From Lachnospiraceae bacterium (GTDB lineage Bacteria; Bacillota; Clostridia; Lachnospirales; Lachnospiraceae): a stretch of DNA of 64,000 nt. A program made the translations under genes and the position numbers. This document shows, in pieces, positions 34,753 through 41,866 of this stretch (the first letter of the stretch is position 1; each line of letters starts with the position of its first letter). The notes beneath the pieces were generated by a model, which saw nothing but the letters and a program-made list of their open reading frames with translations, did not search any database and was not told the origin of the DNA. The DNA is taken from positions 85,540 through 149,539 of the forward strand of contig JAFUZJ010000050.1 in the NCBI GenBank assembly GCA_017476665.1, written 5' to 3'.

Positions 34753-35922
34753 ATGGATTTTTCAAAAATTTTGACTTCGTTGATCAATGGAGTCGGGAAC
34801 GTTGTGTGGGCAGCTGTACTGCTTGTACTGGCTTTTGTAGTCAGCAGTATTGTGAAAGGCCTGATCGTCGGACTGTTGAATAAGACGAAGCTCAAGAACT
34901 ATGAGGAATCAAACGGAATGATCACATACGTCGGTAAGATTACTTACCTGTTTGTGTTCCTCCTGTTTATTCCGGGCATCTTCACAACCCTTGGGGTTGG
35001 TACCATTGCAAACCCGATCAGTTCATTCCTGAATGTGGTTTGGGGTTATCTGCCCAATATCGTGGCAGCAGTTGTGATCCTGATCGCAGGTACTATGATC
35101 GCGAAACTTGTGCGCGAGTTGTTGGTTCCTCTTTTCCGGAAGCTCCGTGTGGACGAGCTGCAGCAGAAGGCAGGTATTGAGGTAAAGGAAGATGGAAAAT
35201 TTTCCACCACGCTTGCTTATGTGGTTTATGTGCTGATCATCATTCCTGTGATCGTGGCTGCTCTGCAGGCGCTCAGAATCTCCGTGATCACACAGCCGGC
35301 AGTTGCTATGCTGGACAAAGTACTGGCATTTTTGCCTGACATCGTTGTGGCGATTGTCCTGATCCTGGTTGGTACCCGTGTTGCGAAATTCGCGGGACAG
35401 CTGGTTCGTAAGCTGATCGCTTCCAGCGGTGTGGATGCGCAGATCAGAAAGCTGATCGGCGACAAGGTACCGAAATTTGTATTCTCTGATACCGTCGGTC
35501 TGATCGTTCGGATCGTGCTGGATGTGTTCTTTGTAGTAGAGGGTATCCGCGTATTGCGTCTGGATGTGCTCACCAATATCGGCGCTACCATGATCGCATA
35601 TCTGCCCAATGTGCTGGCGTCTGTGCTGATCCTGATCGGCGCATTCCTGCTTGCGGCAGCTGCTGAAAAGGGTATGGAGAAGAACGGTCTGAAGGATTAC
35701 GCAGTGATCACCCGTATCGCGATTCTGGTGGTAGCAGGCTTCATGGTTCTCAACCAGCTGGGCATTGCAAGCACCATCGTGAACTACGCATTCATCATTA
35801 TTCTCACAGCAATCGGCGTTGCTTTTGCAATCAGCTTTGGCGTGGGCGGCAGAAGCTTTGCAGCACGCATGTTGGACAAGCTCGGCGATAAGATCGAGGA
35901 GAAGGATAAAGAAGACAAGTAA
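34753..35922 (+). CDS. Mechanosensitive channel-like membrane protein with TM-helix repeats (CmpX-like)
   Basis: 389 residues with about ten hydrophobic helices arranged as repeated units. Each unit has a YLPNIVAAVVILIAGTMIAKLVREL-like pattern (near residues 96, 196 and 283), the conserved TM-helix repeat found in CmpX-type relatives of MscS. It lacks the beta domain of true MscS channels; the C-terminus ends in a Gly-rich FGVGGRSFAARMLDKLG segment and a charged tail. A role in osmotic or envelope stress is an inference from the family. It has its own promoter and a strong terminator, so it is monocistronic. Confidence 0.85.
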   Translation: MDFSKILTSLINGVGNVVWAAVLLVLAFVVSSIVKGLIVGLLNKTKLKNYEESNGMITYVGKITYLFVFLLFIPGIFTTLGVGTIANPISSFLNVVWGYLPNIVAAVVILIAGTMIAKLVRELLVPLFRKLRVDELQQKAGIEVKEDGKFSTTLAYVVYVLIIIPVIVAALQALRISVITQPAVAMLDKVLAFLPDIVVAIVLILVGTRVAKFAGQLVRKLIASSGVDAQIRKLIGDKVPKFVFSDTVGLIVRIVLDVFFVVEGIRVLRLDVLTNIGATMIAYLPNVLASVLILIGAFLLAAAAEKGMEKNGLKDYAVITRIAILVVAGFMVLNQLGIASTIVNYAFIIILTAIGVAFAISFGVGGRSFAARMLDKLGDKIEEKDKEDK

Positions 35923-35965
35923 AGGTTTGATCCTGACTTTTGAAAGAAATCGGAAAAATCTTTGG

Positions 35966-36002
35966 AAAGGGCTGTGCACTTATGTGGCATAGCCCTTTTT
36001 TC
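35966..36002 (+). terminator. Intrinsic terminator after the CmpX-like gene
   Basis: Arms 35966-35977 and 35987-35998 (12 bp, one G-T pair) with a 9-nt loop and a T6 run. Confidence 0.9.
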
Positions 36003-36032
36003 GCGTAAAAATACTTTTTCGATGAAAATAAG

Positions 36033-36062
36033 TGCAACCTTTTTGGCATCGGAATCGTATCA
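36033..36062 (+). promoter_or_regulatory. ECF-type promoter, likely autoregulated
   Basis: TGCAACC (36033-36039), 16-bp spacer, CGTATCA (36056-36062). This is an AAC -35 with a CGT -10 as used by ECF sigma factors, 39 bp before the first sigma gene's start codon. Confidence 0.55.
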
Positions 36063-36100
36063 TAAGTGAAGGTACCTTCAGAGACGGAAAGGAGTATTTC

Positions 36101-36583
36101 ATGAAACTGTCAGTTGACACTGCATTTTCAAAATATGGAGACCGGGTCTTTGCCGCTGCGTTCAGCGTATGCAGGAACCAGGCGGATGCGGATGATGTGG
36201 TGCAGGAAACATTTATCAAGTACTATAAGCTGGATCAGGAATATGAGAGCGAAATCCATCTCAAGGCGTGGCTCTTGCGGGTGGCGATCAACAGGGCCAG
36301 AGATATAATATCTTCTTCCTGGCACAGGAAACAGGTGGAATGGCAGGAATATATGAATGACCTGACATTTGAGGAACCTGAAGATAGCAGGTTGTTTGAG
36401 TCGGTCATGCAGCTTCCGGATAAATACCGGGTCGTGATCCATTTATTCTACTATGAGGGATACACCATTGGCGAGATTGCACGTATTCTGAAGTGCAGGG
36501 AGGGAACGGTGAAGAGCCAGCTGAGCAGAGGAAGAAAACTCCTGAAAAATATGCTTATGGAGGAATGGGACGATGACGAATAA
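36101..36583 (+). CDS. ECF sigma factor, module 1
   Basis: 160 residues with sigma-70 region 2 (about 10-75: YGDRVFAAAFSVCRNQADADDVVQETFIKYY) and region 4 (about 105-155: LPDKYRVVIHLFYYEGYTIGEIARILKCREGTVKSQLSRGRKLL). Start 36101 follows GGAAAGGAG; an upstream in-frame ATG at 36032 sits inside the promoter. The following gene overlaps by 11 bp and encodes a single-pass membrane protein expected to be the anti-sigma factor. An ECF-type promoter stands in front, suggesting positive autoregulation. Confidence 0.92.
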   Translation: MKLSVDTAFSKYGDRVFAAAFSVCRNQADADDVVQETFIKYYKLDQEYESEIHLKAWLLRVAINRARDIISSSWHRKQVEWQEYMNDLTFEEPEDSRLFESVMQLPDKYRVVIHLFYYEGYTIGEIARILKCREGTVKSQLSRGRKLLKNMLMEEWDDDE

Positions 36584-37223
36584 GACGACGAATAAGACCA
36601 TAAATAAAGAGAGATATCAGAGAACTTTTTCAGCGCTCCATACCTCCTGCGGAATGGAGGAGATCATGATGGAAGCGTCGGAAAGAATGGAAACAAGTGA
36701 ATCAATGAAAGCAAAGGGTAAAAAGGAGAAAGCTTACATTCCCAAATGGGTTGCTGCATGTGTGGCACTGGGGTTGGTATTCGTATCGTCAACGGTTGTC
36801 TATGCCGCTGATATAGGAGGAATCCAGCGTAATATCCAAATCTGGCTTCATGGGGATCTGACGGATGCAGTTCTTGATATTCAGAACGGACAGTATACGC
36901 TCACTTACGAGGATGAAGACGGCAACCGGCAGGAGCGTGGCGGAGGCGGTATCGCCTTTGGACCGGATGGGAAAGAGCGCGAGCTCACGGAGGCGGAAAT
37001 TATGGAACACCTGGACGAACCGGAAGTGAGGCATAAGGAGGATGGTACGGTCTGGGTATATTACCACAGCCAGAAGTTGGAAATAACAGATAAATTCGAT
37101 GAAGACGGCATCTGCTATGTTCATCTGAAGGACGGGAAGGACAATTGGTATATGACGATAAAGTACCATGACGGTGTCGCCATGAGCCCGCATGGGTATA
37201 TTGATCCGGAAACATTTGATTAG
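36573..37223 (+). CDS. Probable anti-sigma factor, single-pass membrane protein
   Basis: 216 residues: a cytoplasmic N-terminus (1-50, basic and Met/Glu-rich), one transmembrane helix (about 54-74, WVAACVALGLVFVSSTVVYA) and an extracytoplasmic domain of 140 residues with repeated strands (GQYTLTYEDEDGNRQE, HKEDGTVWVYYHSQKLEI). It overlaps the ECF sigma gene by 11 bp, the usual arrangement for sigma/anti-sigma pairs. No zinc-finger HC2 motif is present, so binding to the sigma factor is inferred from position and topology. Confidence 0.7.
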   Translation: MTNKTTNKTINKERYQRTFSALHTSCGMEEIMMEASERMETSESMKAKGKKEKAYIPKWVAACVALGLVFVSSTVVYAADIGGIQRNIQIWLHGDLTDAVLDIQNGQYTLTYEDEDGNRQERGGGGIAFGPDGKERELTEAEIMEHLDEPEVRHKEDGTVWVYYHSQKLEITDKFDEDGICYVHLKDGKDNWYMTIKYHDGVAMSPHGYIDPETFD

Positions 37224-37323
37224 CAGGTGGGACGGGGATTGCTGCATTTGGTGGCAATTCCCGTTTATATTTAGGTATTCATGATGATCTGTTTTAGTGT
37301 TAGCTTAGGACTGGGACGTAGTA

Positions 37324-37352
37324 TTGACATCTGCGTTAACAAGATGTATAAT
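37324..37352 (+). promoter_or_regulatory. Consensus promoter with inverted repeat, M56 module 1
   Basis: TTGACA (37324-37329), 17 bp, TATAAT (37347-37352), a full-consensus sigma-A promoter. ACATCT (37327-37332) and AGATGT (37342-37347) form an inverted repeat inside it, a possible repressor site for the BlaI-type regulator encoded in this unit. Confidence 0.7.
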
Positions 37353-37385
37353 ATTATCACATCGAACAATATACAGGAGAAAATC

Positions 37386-38792
37386 ATGTCGGAGCTATTT
37401 TGGGGACTGCCGGAGGGACTACTGGAGGCATCTTTAACAGGAGGCGCGGCAATTGTCCTCTTTCTGCTGATCCGCTTCTTTCTGGGAAAACGCTATCAGA
37501 AAAAATACAGAGTGTTCGTATGGGTGTTGATTGCCGTCAGGCTGCTTCTGCCCTTTCACATCAAGTTATGGGACGGATACCGGACAGTGACGGTACCGGT
37601 TCATGTGTTGGAAGAATCGGATGGAGCTGAGGTAATAGAAGTACATGAGCAGGTTTTTACCAAGATGGTAGAGATTATCTCGAAAGAGCGACTGTTTACC
37701 ACGGAGCAGCTGATCCAACTGGTGTGGCTTACAGGTGCGTGCTTGGTTTTGATGTATTTTCTGCTGGTGAACTATATGGGATATCGGAAACTTCACAGGA
37801 ACAGTGACAGGTGTACCGATGAGACAATTCTCAACATGGTGGAGACGGTTGTCGTAGAGTATGGTTTAAAGAGAGCGGTTTCCGTATACCGCTTAAAGAG
37901 TGCGGGAGTCAGTCCCTGCTCTGCGGGGGTGTTCCGCCAGTGTATTTTCCTGCCGGGCAGAGTGTGCAGTGAGCGGGAATTGCAGTATATTATCCGGCAT
38001 GAGTTGACGCATTGCAGAAATCATGATGTGGCCGTCAAGGCCCTGATGTTGATGGTCAATGCGATCCATTGGTTCAATCCGTTAGTCTGGTTGATGTTCA
38101 CCTGCCTGGATCAGGACATGGAATTGGCATGTGACGAGGCGGTACTGGCGGATGCCACGAAAGAGCAGCGGAAGGAATATTGTGAACTGATCCTGTCCTA
38201 TATTAGTGGCGATGGCGGACCCACGATTACCACAGGCTATGCGCAAGGCACCCGATTTTTGAAACAGAGGTTTGCGCACATTTACGATATGACCCGAAAG
38301 AAATCGGGCAGGACGGTGATCGCGAGTGTTTTGGTATTGCTGCTTCTTTGCAGCGGCGCAGTCAAATTGCAGGCTGAGGATGAGGCGGTGGCGCTTCCGT
38401 CCTATCATATGCTGGAGTATGAACCCAGGAAAGAGGCAGATCGGAAGGTGATCGAGTTTACTTATATACCGAAGGGATATGATTTTGTGAAAGAGACAGG
38501 CGGGGATTTTAGCGGTACCGTAAAATATGAGAACGAAGGGGAAGGTTACATTAGTCTTTATTGGATCTTGACAAAAGGTAAGGACTATATGGATGGGGAA
38601 CATCATAAGCCGATACCCATAAAGATAAATGGTATGGATGGGATCTTTTGGGAAGCGATGGATGAAGATTTCGCCAATATTATATATTGCTACATGGATG
38701 AAGGGTATTTTACGTTGAGTTCGAACTTGGATCAAGAGGAATTGATGAAGGTGGCAGAGGGTGTAGAATTTACGTTTGAGAATGATAGGTAA
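37386..38792 (+). CDS. M56 family (BlaR1/MecR1-like) membrane metallopeptidase, module 1
   Basis: 468 residues; start 37386 follows ACAGGAG, while the longer frame from 37281 crosses the promoter. Three or four N-terminal helices precede the cytosolic zinc protease domain with RHELTH (HExxH at 205-209), HWFNPLVWLMF and the downstream ELACDEAVL. A last helix (about 312-330) is followed by an extracellular C-terminal domain of 130 residues (YIPKGYDFVKETGGDFSG). No penicillin-binding domain is present, so it is not a beta-lactam sensor. In BlaR1 systems the protease triggers BlaI cleavage; the BlaI homologue here follows 60 bp downstream. Confidence 0.9.
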   Translation: MSELFWGLPEGLLEASLTGGAAIVLFLLIRFFLGKRYQKKYRVFVWVLIAVRLLLPFHIKLWDGYRTVTVPVHVLEESDGAEVIEVHEQVFTKMVEIISKERLFTTEQLIQLVWLTGACLVLMYFLLVNYMGYRKLHRNSDRCTDETILNMVETVVVEYGLKRAVSVYRLKSAGVSPCSAGVFRQCIFLPGRVCSERELQYIIRHELTHCRNHDVAVKALMLMVNAIHWFNPLVWLMFTCLDQDMELACDEAVLADATKEQRKEYCELILSYISGDGGPTITTGYAQGTRFLKQRFAHIYDMTRKKSGRTVIASVLVLLLLCSGAVKLQAEDEAVALPSYHMLEYEPRKEADRKVIEFTYIPKGYDFVKETGGDFSGTVKYENEGEGYISLYWILTKGKDYMDGEHHKPIPIKINGMDGIFWEAMDEDFANIIYCYMDEGYFTLSSNLDQEELMKVAEGVEFTFENDR

Positions 38793-38852
38793 TTGTAAAG
38801 GAAAGTTTCACAATTGTCTCATTGCAAATGAGCGAGAAGGGGGATACGGACA

Positions 38853-39227
38853 ATGAAGAAATTATCGGATGCAGAATTTGAGATTATGAAAGTCCTGTGG
38901 AGGCACAGCGCGCCGATGACCTCCAATCAGATTTTAGGCGAGATAGAGGGGCACAACTGGAAGCTGGCGAGCCTGATGACGGTTCTCGCCCGCATGGCGG
39001 ACAAGGGAGCCGTATTCTGTGACCGCAGCACCCGCACCAACCTGTATTCAGCGCTGGTTTCTGAGGAACAGTATAAGATTAAAGAGAGCGAGAGCCTTCT
39101 GGAAAAACTCTATGACAAGTCTCCGAAGAACCTGATCGCCTGTCTGTATCAGGGCAAAAAGCTGTCGGATGAGAGTGTGCAGGAACTGCGGGCATATCTG
39201 GATTCTCTGGAGGGCGGCGGAAAATAA
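38853..39227 (+). CDS. BlaI/MecI/CopY-family repressor, module 1
   Basis: 124 residues with the winged-helix N-terminus of the family (LSDAEFEIMKVLWRHSAPMTSNQILGEI, then LASLMTVLARMADKGAVFCDR) and a helical dimerisation tail. The order protease-then-repressor is the reverse of modules 2 and 3. The ribosome binding site is GAAGGGGG. It probably represses the promoter at 37324, whose half-sites ACATCT/AGATGT differ from the TACA/TGTA boxes of modules 2 and 3. Confidence 0.9.
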   Translation: MKKLSDAEFEIMKVLWRHSAPMTSNQILGEIEGHNWKLASLMTVLARMADKGAVFCDRSTRTNLYSALVSEEQYKIKESESLLEKLYDKSPKNLIACLYQGKKLSDESVQELRAYLDSLEGGGK

Positions 39228-39463
39228 CAGAAGCTTTGTGGGGGCTTGCGGCGGGATGGAGTTTACTTATGCGACAGATTGATTACAGTTTTGTGACAGA
39301 TATGTGACAGGGCTGTGGCGATTTTATGTTATATATTAACAAATTGTGTAATATTAACATAAATGTTATTTTTATGCAAATATGATGCAGATTTGAAATA
39401 AGTTTGATGCAGAAATCAGCTACAATTACCTCACAAAATACAAAAATAGGAGGAAGGAAGACA

Positions 39464-40222
39464 ATGAGAGAAAGGATTTTCATAATACTTGTAATTGCGA
39501 TGATATTTGTTTGTGGGTGCAATGTGGATAAGAAAACTGTTAAAGATGAAGAGAAGTCCGTATTAGATTATGGCATTGGAGAGGAAGAACAATTAAAAGA
39601 CCCTATAGATGCTGAACAGCAAACGCAAACATGGCAGAGTGCTTATCTGGAAATCTTATATCATCTACAGGACTATCTTGCGCCGCTATATTATCCGGAT
39701 GGTGCCAATACCAGAAGAAATATTGATCCTCTGGATATTCCAATCTATTTGGGACTCCATGATTTTGATGAGGATGGAACTTTGGAACTGATTATCGGCG
39801 ATATCGTCACCATGGCAGTATTTACCTACAAAGACAATCAGGTGGAAAAAATTGCGGATTTGTATTATCCGGACAGCATGTGGTGTATTAATGGGGTATT
39901 TTTTAAAGATCACAGTATCAGTTTGGCTTGTAATGGCGCAGGAGGAAGTGATTTTGTAAATTTTGGGTATTTGGATGGCAAATATGCGCTGGGACTTTAT
40001 AGTCAGCTGAATATGCCTTCTGTAGTCACTATCAATGGAGAAGAAAGCTCACTGGAGGAAATGAATAGGATCTATACATTGAATTATGAGCAGCGGAGCG
40101 AAGAGGAATGGAGAACAAGACTTCGGCTGGTAAAAGAAAATGAGAACTGGATATTAAAGTATCCATCCGGAGAAGAGGTCGTTTTGGATAGCAATTTTGA
40201 TTTTGATGCAATTTTGTGGTAA
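39464..40222 (+). CDS. Lipoprotein with DxDxDG motif, unknown function
   Basis: Start 39464 follows AGGAGGAAGG. A short signal peptide ends in the lipobox FVCGC (Cys about residue 14), so the protein is membrane-tethered outside the cell. A following segment, LGLHDFDEDGTLELIIG, resembles calcium-binding EF-hand or FG-GAP-like loops and recurs in the proteins at 46373 and 48070. The gene is AT-rich compared with its neighbours. The 236 bp upstream hold a TGTGACAG pair (39292-39310 region) but no promoter I trust. A ligand-sensing or wall-binding role is possible but unproven. Confidence 0.65.
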   Translation: MRERIFIILVIAMIFVCGCNVDKKTVKDEEKSVLDYGIGEEEQLKDPIDAEQQTQTWQSAYLEILYHLQDYLAPLYYPDGANTRRNIDPLDIPIYLGLHDFDEDGTLELIIGDIVTMAVFTYKDNQVEKIADLYYPDSMWCINGVFFKDHSISLACNGAGGSDFVNFGYLDGKYALGLYSQLNMPSVVTINGEESSLEEMNRIYTLNYEQRSEEEWRTRLRLVKENENWILKYPSGEEVVLDSNFDFDAILW

Positions 40223-40229
40223 AACAAAA

Positions 40230-40462
40230 AAGTTTACATACATAGGTAATTGCGAAACTCCTTTTTATCGATACCGAATTGTGCATGTTGTATACTTCGT
40301 AAGTAGGGCGTTTGAGGACGTCGGTACTTAGATGCAGTATTTTCGCATCTTAGTACCGTTACATCCGAAATCGAGCGGGAGCGTCCCTACGATGAAGTAT
40401 ACAATTTGCACAATGACGCATAGGCAAAACCTGAGTTTCGCAAACGCCTAAGTTTACATACA
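40230..40462. mobile_element. MITE-like inverted-repeat element with flanking 13-bp direct repeats
   Basis: Identical 13-bp direct repeats AAGTTTACATACA flank it (40230-40242 and 40450-40462). Terminal inverted repeats of 18 bp (40243-40260 and 40433-40450, 14 matches, ending in TTGCGAAACTC) bound a 208-bp body. Inside, 30-bp arms (40279-40308 and 40385-40413) and a 14-bp hairpin (40322-40335 and 40345-40358) make nearly the whole element one fold-back. No ORF lies in it. It ends 22 bp before the next lipoprotein's start codon. Confidence 0.7.
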
Positions 40463-40484
40463 AAATACGAGGGAGGAAACCAAC

Positions 40485-41435
40485 ATGAAAAAGAGTAAAG
40501 GAGCTATTATATTATCAGGGCTGCTCTGTCTGGTCTTTCTGAACGGCTGTGGAAATGCGGATAGAGCAGACGCTTCCATAGATGCCGCAAGCATGTCACA
40601 AGCGGATATGCAGACTATTTCTGTGGAAACGGAAGATACTTTCGGCTACAATGAAGCGGAACTGGCGCAGGCTATGGACAGAGTGCTTTCCATAAACGGT
40701 CTGGAATCATCGCTTACAATGGATGAATATATCTATGAATCTGGTCAAAGCGAAGAAGAAATAGATGCTGCGGTTCTGCTTGGAAGCTCGCAACACGGCA
40801 AGTATGAAATATACGGAGTCAGCAGCAAAGAGTTTGGTCCTGTCGGAATGGTCATCAATTGTATCATAGACGGGAAAGATAATGGGAACTATCTGTATGA
40901 ACCGTGGAGCTGGCGCGCGGGGCTACAGGTGCATGAAACAGGTGATCACGAATTCTGTTTTTCTTATTGTGACGGGTATGGAACCGGAGCCCATACGGAG
41001 CAATTCTATGTATGCCGGGTTTATGATACGGGAACCGTGGCACCGCATAAGCTTTCCTATGATGCCATGCGGGAGGCGCTTGCGGCGTGTTCGGAATTGG
41101 TGATGGACAACACAAAGCAGACAGTGCAGGTATGGCAAAAGGAAAACGGTGCCAGAACCACGCTGCTTGCGGAGATTCCTTACGCATCCTATGCGGATGA
41201 GACCGGAGAGGGCTATACCATTGAGACAGCCCAGCTTGCGGAAATGTTCTATGAATTCCAATATACTTCTCAGGGCGCAGTACTGAATATCGGCATTGAG
41301 TTGACAGGGAAAAATCTGCCGCCCACGACATTGTATCTGGACGAATCCGTATCTTATGAGATGAAATGGAGCTATATGGAAAGCGATGATGTTCTATTTC
41401 GATTGGAAAATCCAAAGGTTGTAAAAATAGATTGA
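40485..41435 (+). CDS. Lipoprotein, unknown function, 316 aa
   Basis: The signal peptide of about 21 residues ends in the lipobox FLNGC, so a membrane-anchored extracellular protein is predicted. A ribosome binding site GAGGGAGG precedes the ATG. After an Ala/Ser-rich spacer the protein is a mixed alpha/beta domain of about 270 residues, with one YDTGTVAPHKLSYDAMREAL segment and no catalytic signature I know. It lies directly after the MITE-like element and before the module 2 operator, and may derive its promoter from the element. Confidence 0.65.
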   Translation: MKKSKGAIILSGLLCLVFLNGCGNADRADASIDAASMSQADMQTISVETEDTFGYNEAELAQAMDRVLSINGLESSLTMDEYIYESGQSEEEIDAAVLLGSSQHGKYEIYGVSSKEFGPVGMVINCIIDGKDNGNYLYEPWSWRAGLQVHETGDHEFCFSYCDGYGTGAHTEQFYVCRVYDTGTVAPHKLSYDAMREALAACSELVMDNTKQTVQVWQKENGARTTLLAEIPYASYADETGEGYTIETAQLAEMFYEFQYTSQGAVLNIGIELTGKNLPPTTLYLDESVSYEMKWSYMESDDVLFRLENPKVVKID

Positions 41436-41484
41436 CAAGGTGTTCTACATATTGTAGTATATAAGCATACTACAATATGTAGAA
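41432..41484 (+). promoter_or_regulatory. Promoter and double BlaI-type operator, module 2
   Basis: TTGACA (41432-41437), 17 bp, TAGTAT (41455-41460). A perfect inverted repeat with 18-bp arms (41443-41460 and 41467-41484, 6-bp centre) covers the spacer, -10 and start region. Each arm contains its own dyad, CTACATATTGTAG and CTACAATATGTAG, matching the TACA/TGTA core recognised by BlaI/MecI. Two dimers could therefore bind. Confidence 0.85.
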
Positions 41485-41502
41485 TGAAAGGGGCGCAATG
41501 AT

Positions 41503-41862
41503 ATGGGTGAGTTGAGAATGGGAACCGCTGAAGCCAAATTTGCAGATATGATATGGGACAATGAGCCGGTCTCATCGGGGGATCTGGCAAAATTGGCAAA
41601 TAAAGAATTTGAGTGGAAAAAGACGACTGCTTTTACCGTGTTAAAACGACTGTGTGAGAGAGGGCTGTTTCAGAATCAGAACGGAATTGTCACCTCTCTC
41701 ATATCCAAAGAAGAGTTTTACGCACGTCACAGTGAAACGTATGTAGAAGAAACCTTTGGCGGTTCTCTGCCGGCTTTTCTGGCTGCATTTGGGGCGAGAA
41801 AAAAGCTGACAGACAAGGAGATCGACGAGATCCAGAAGATCATTGAATCCATGAGGGGGTAG
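41503..41862 (+). CDS. BlaI/MecI-family repressor, module 2
   Basis: 119 residues with the BlaI winged helix (TAEAKFADMIWDNEPVSSGDLAKLA, then KKTTAFTVLKRLCERGLFQNQNG) and a C-terminal dimerisation helix ending IQKIIESMRG. It begins 19 bp after the operator, ribosome binding site AAAGGGG, and the M56 gene starts 4 bp after its stop. This is the classical repressor-then-sensor order, with direct autoregulation likely through the palindrome at 41443-41484. It is most similar to the module 3 repressor by eye. Confidence 0.93.
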   Translation: MGELRMGTAEAKFADMIWDNEPVSSGDLAKLANKEFEWKKTTAFTVLKRLCERGLFQNQNGIVTSLISKEEFYARHSETYVEETFGGSLPAFLAAFGARKKLTDKEIDEIQKIIESMRG

Positions 41863-41866
41863 GCAT

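Noticed and set aside
37386-38792. Beta-lactam resistance sensor (true BlaR1)
   Set aside because: The protein and its two relatives lack the penicillin-binding transpeptidase domain with SxxK, and no beta-lactamase gene is adjacent.
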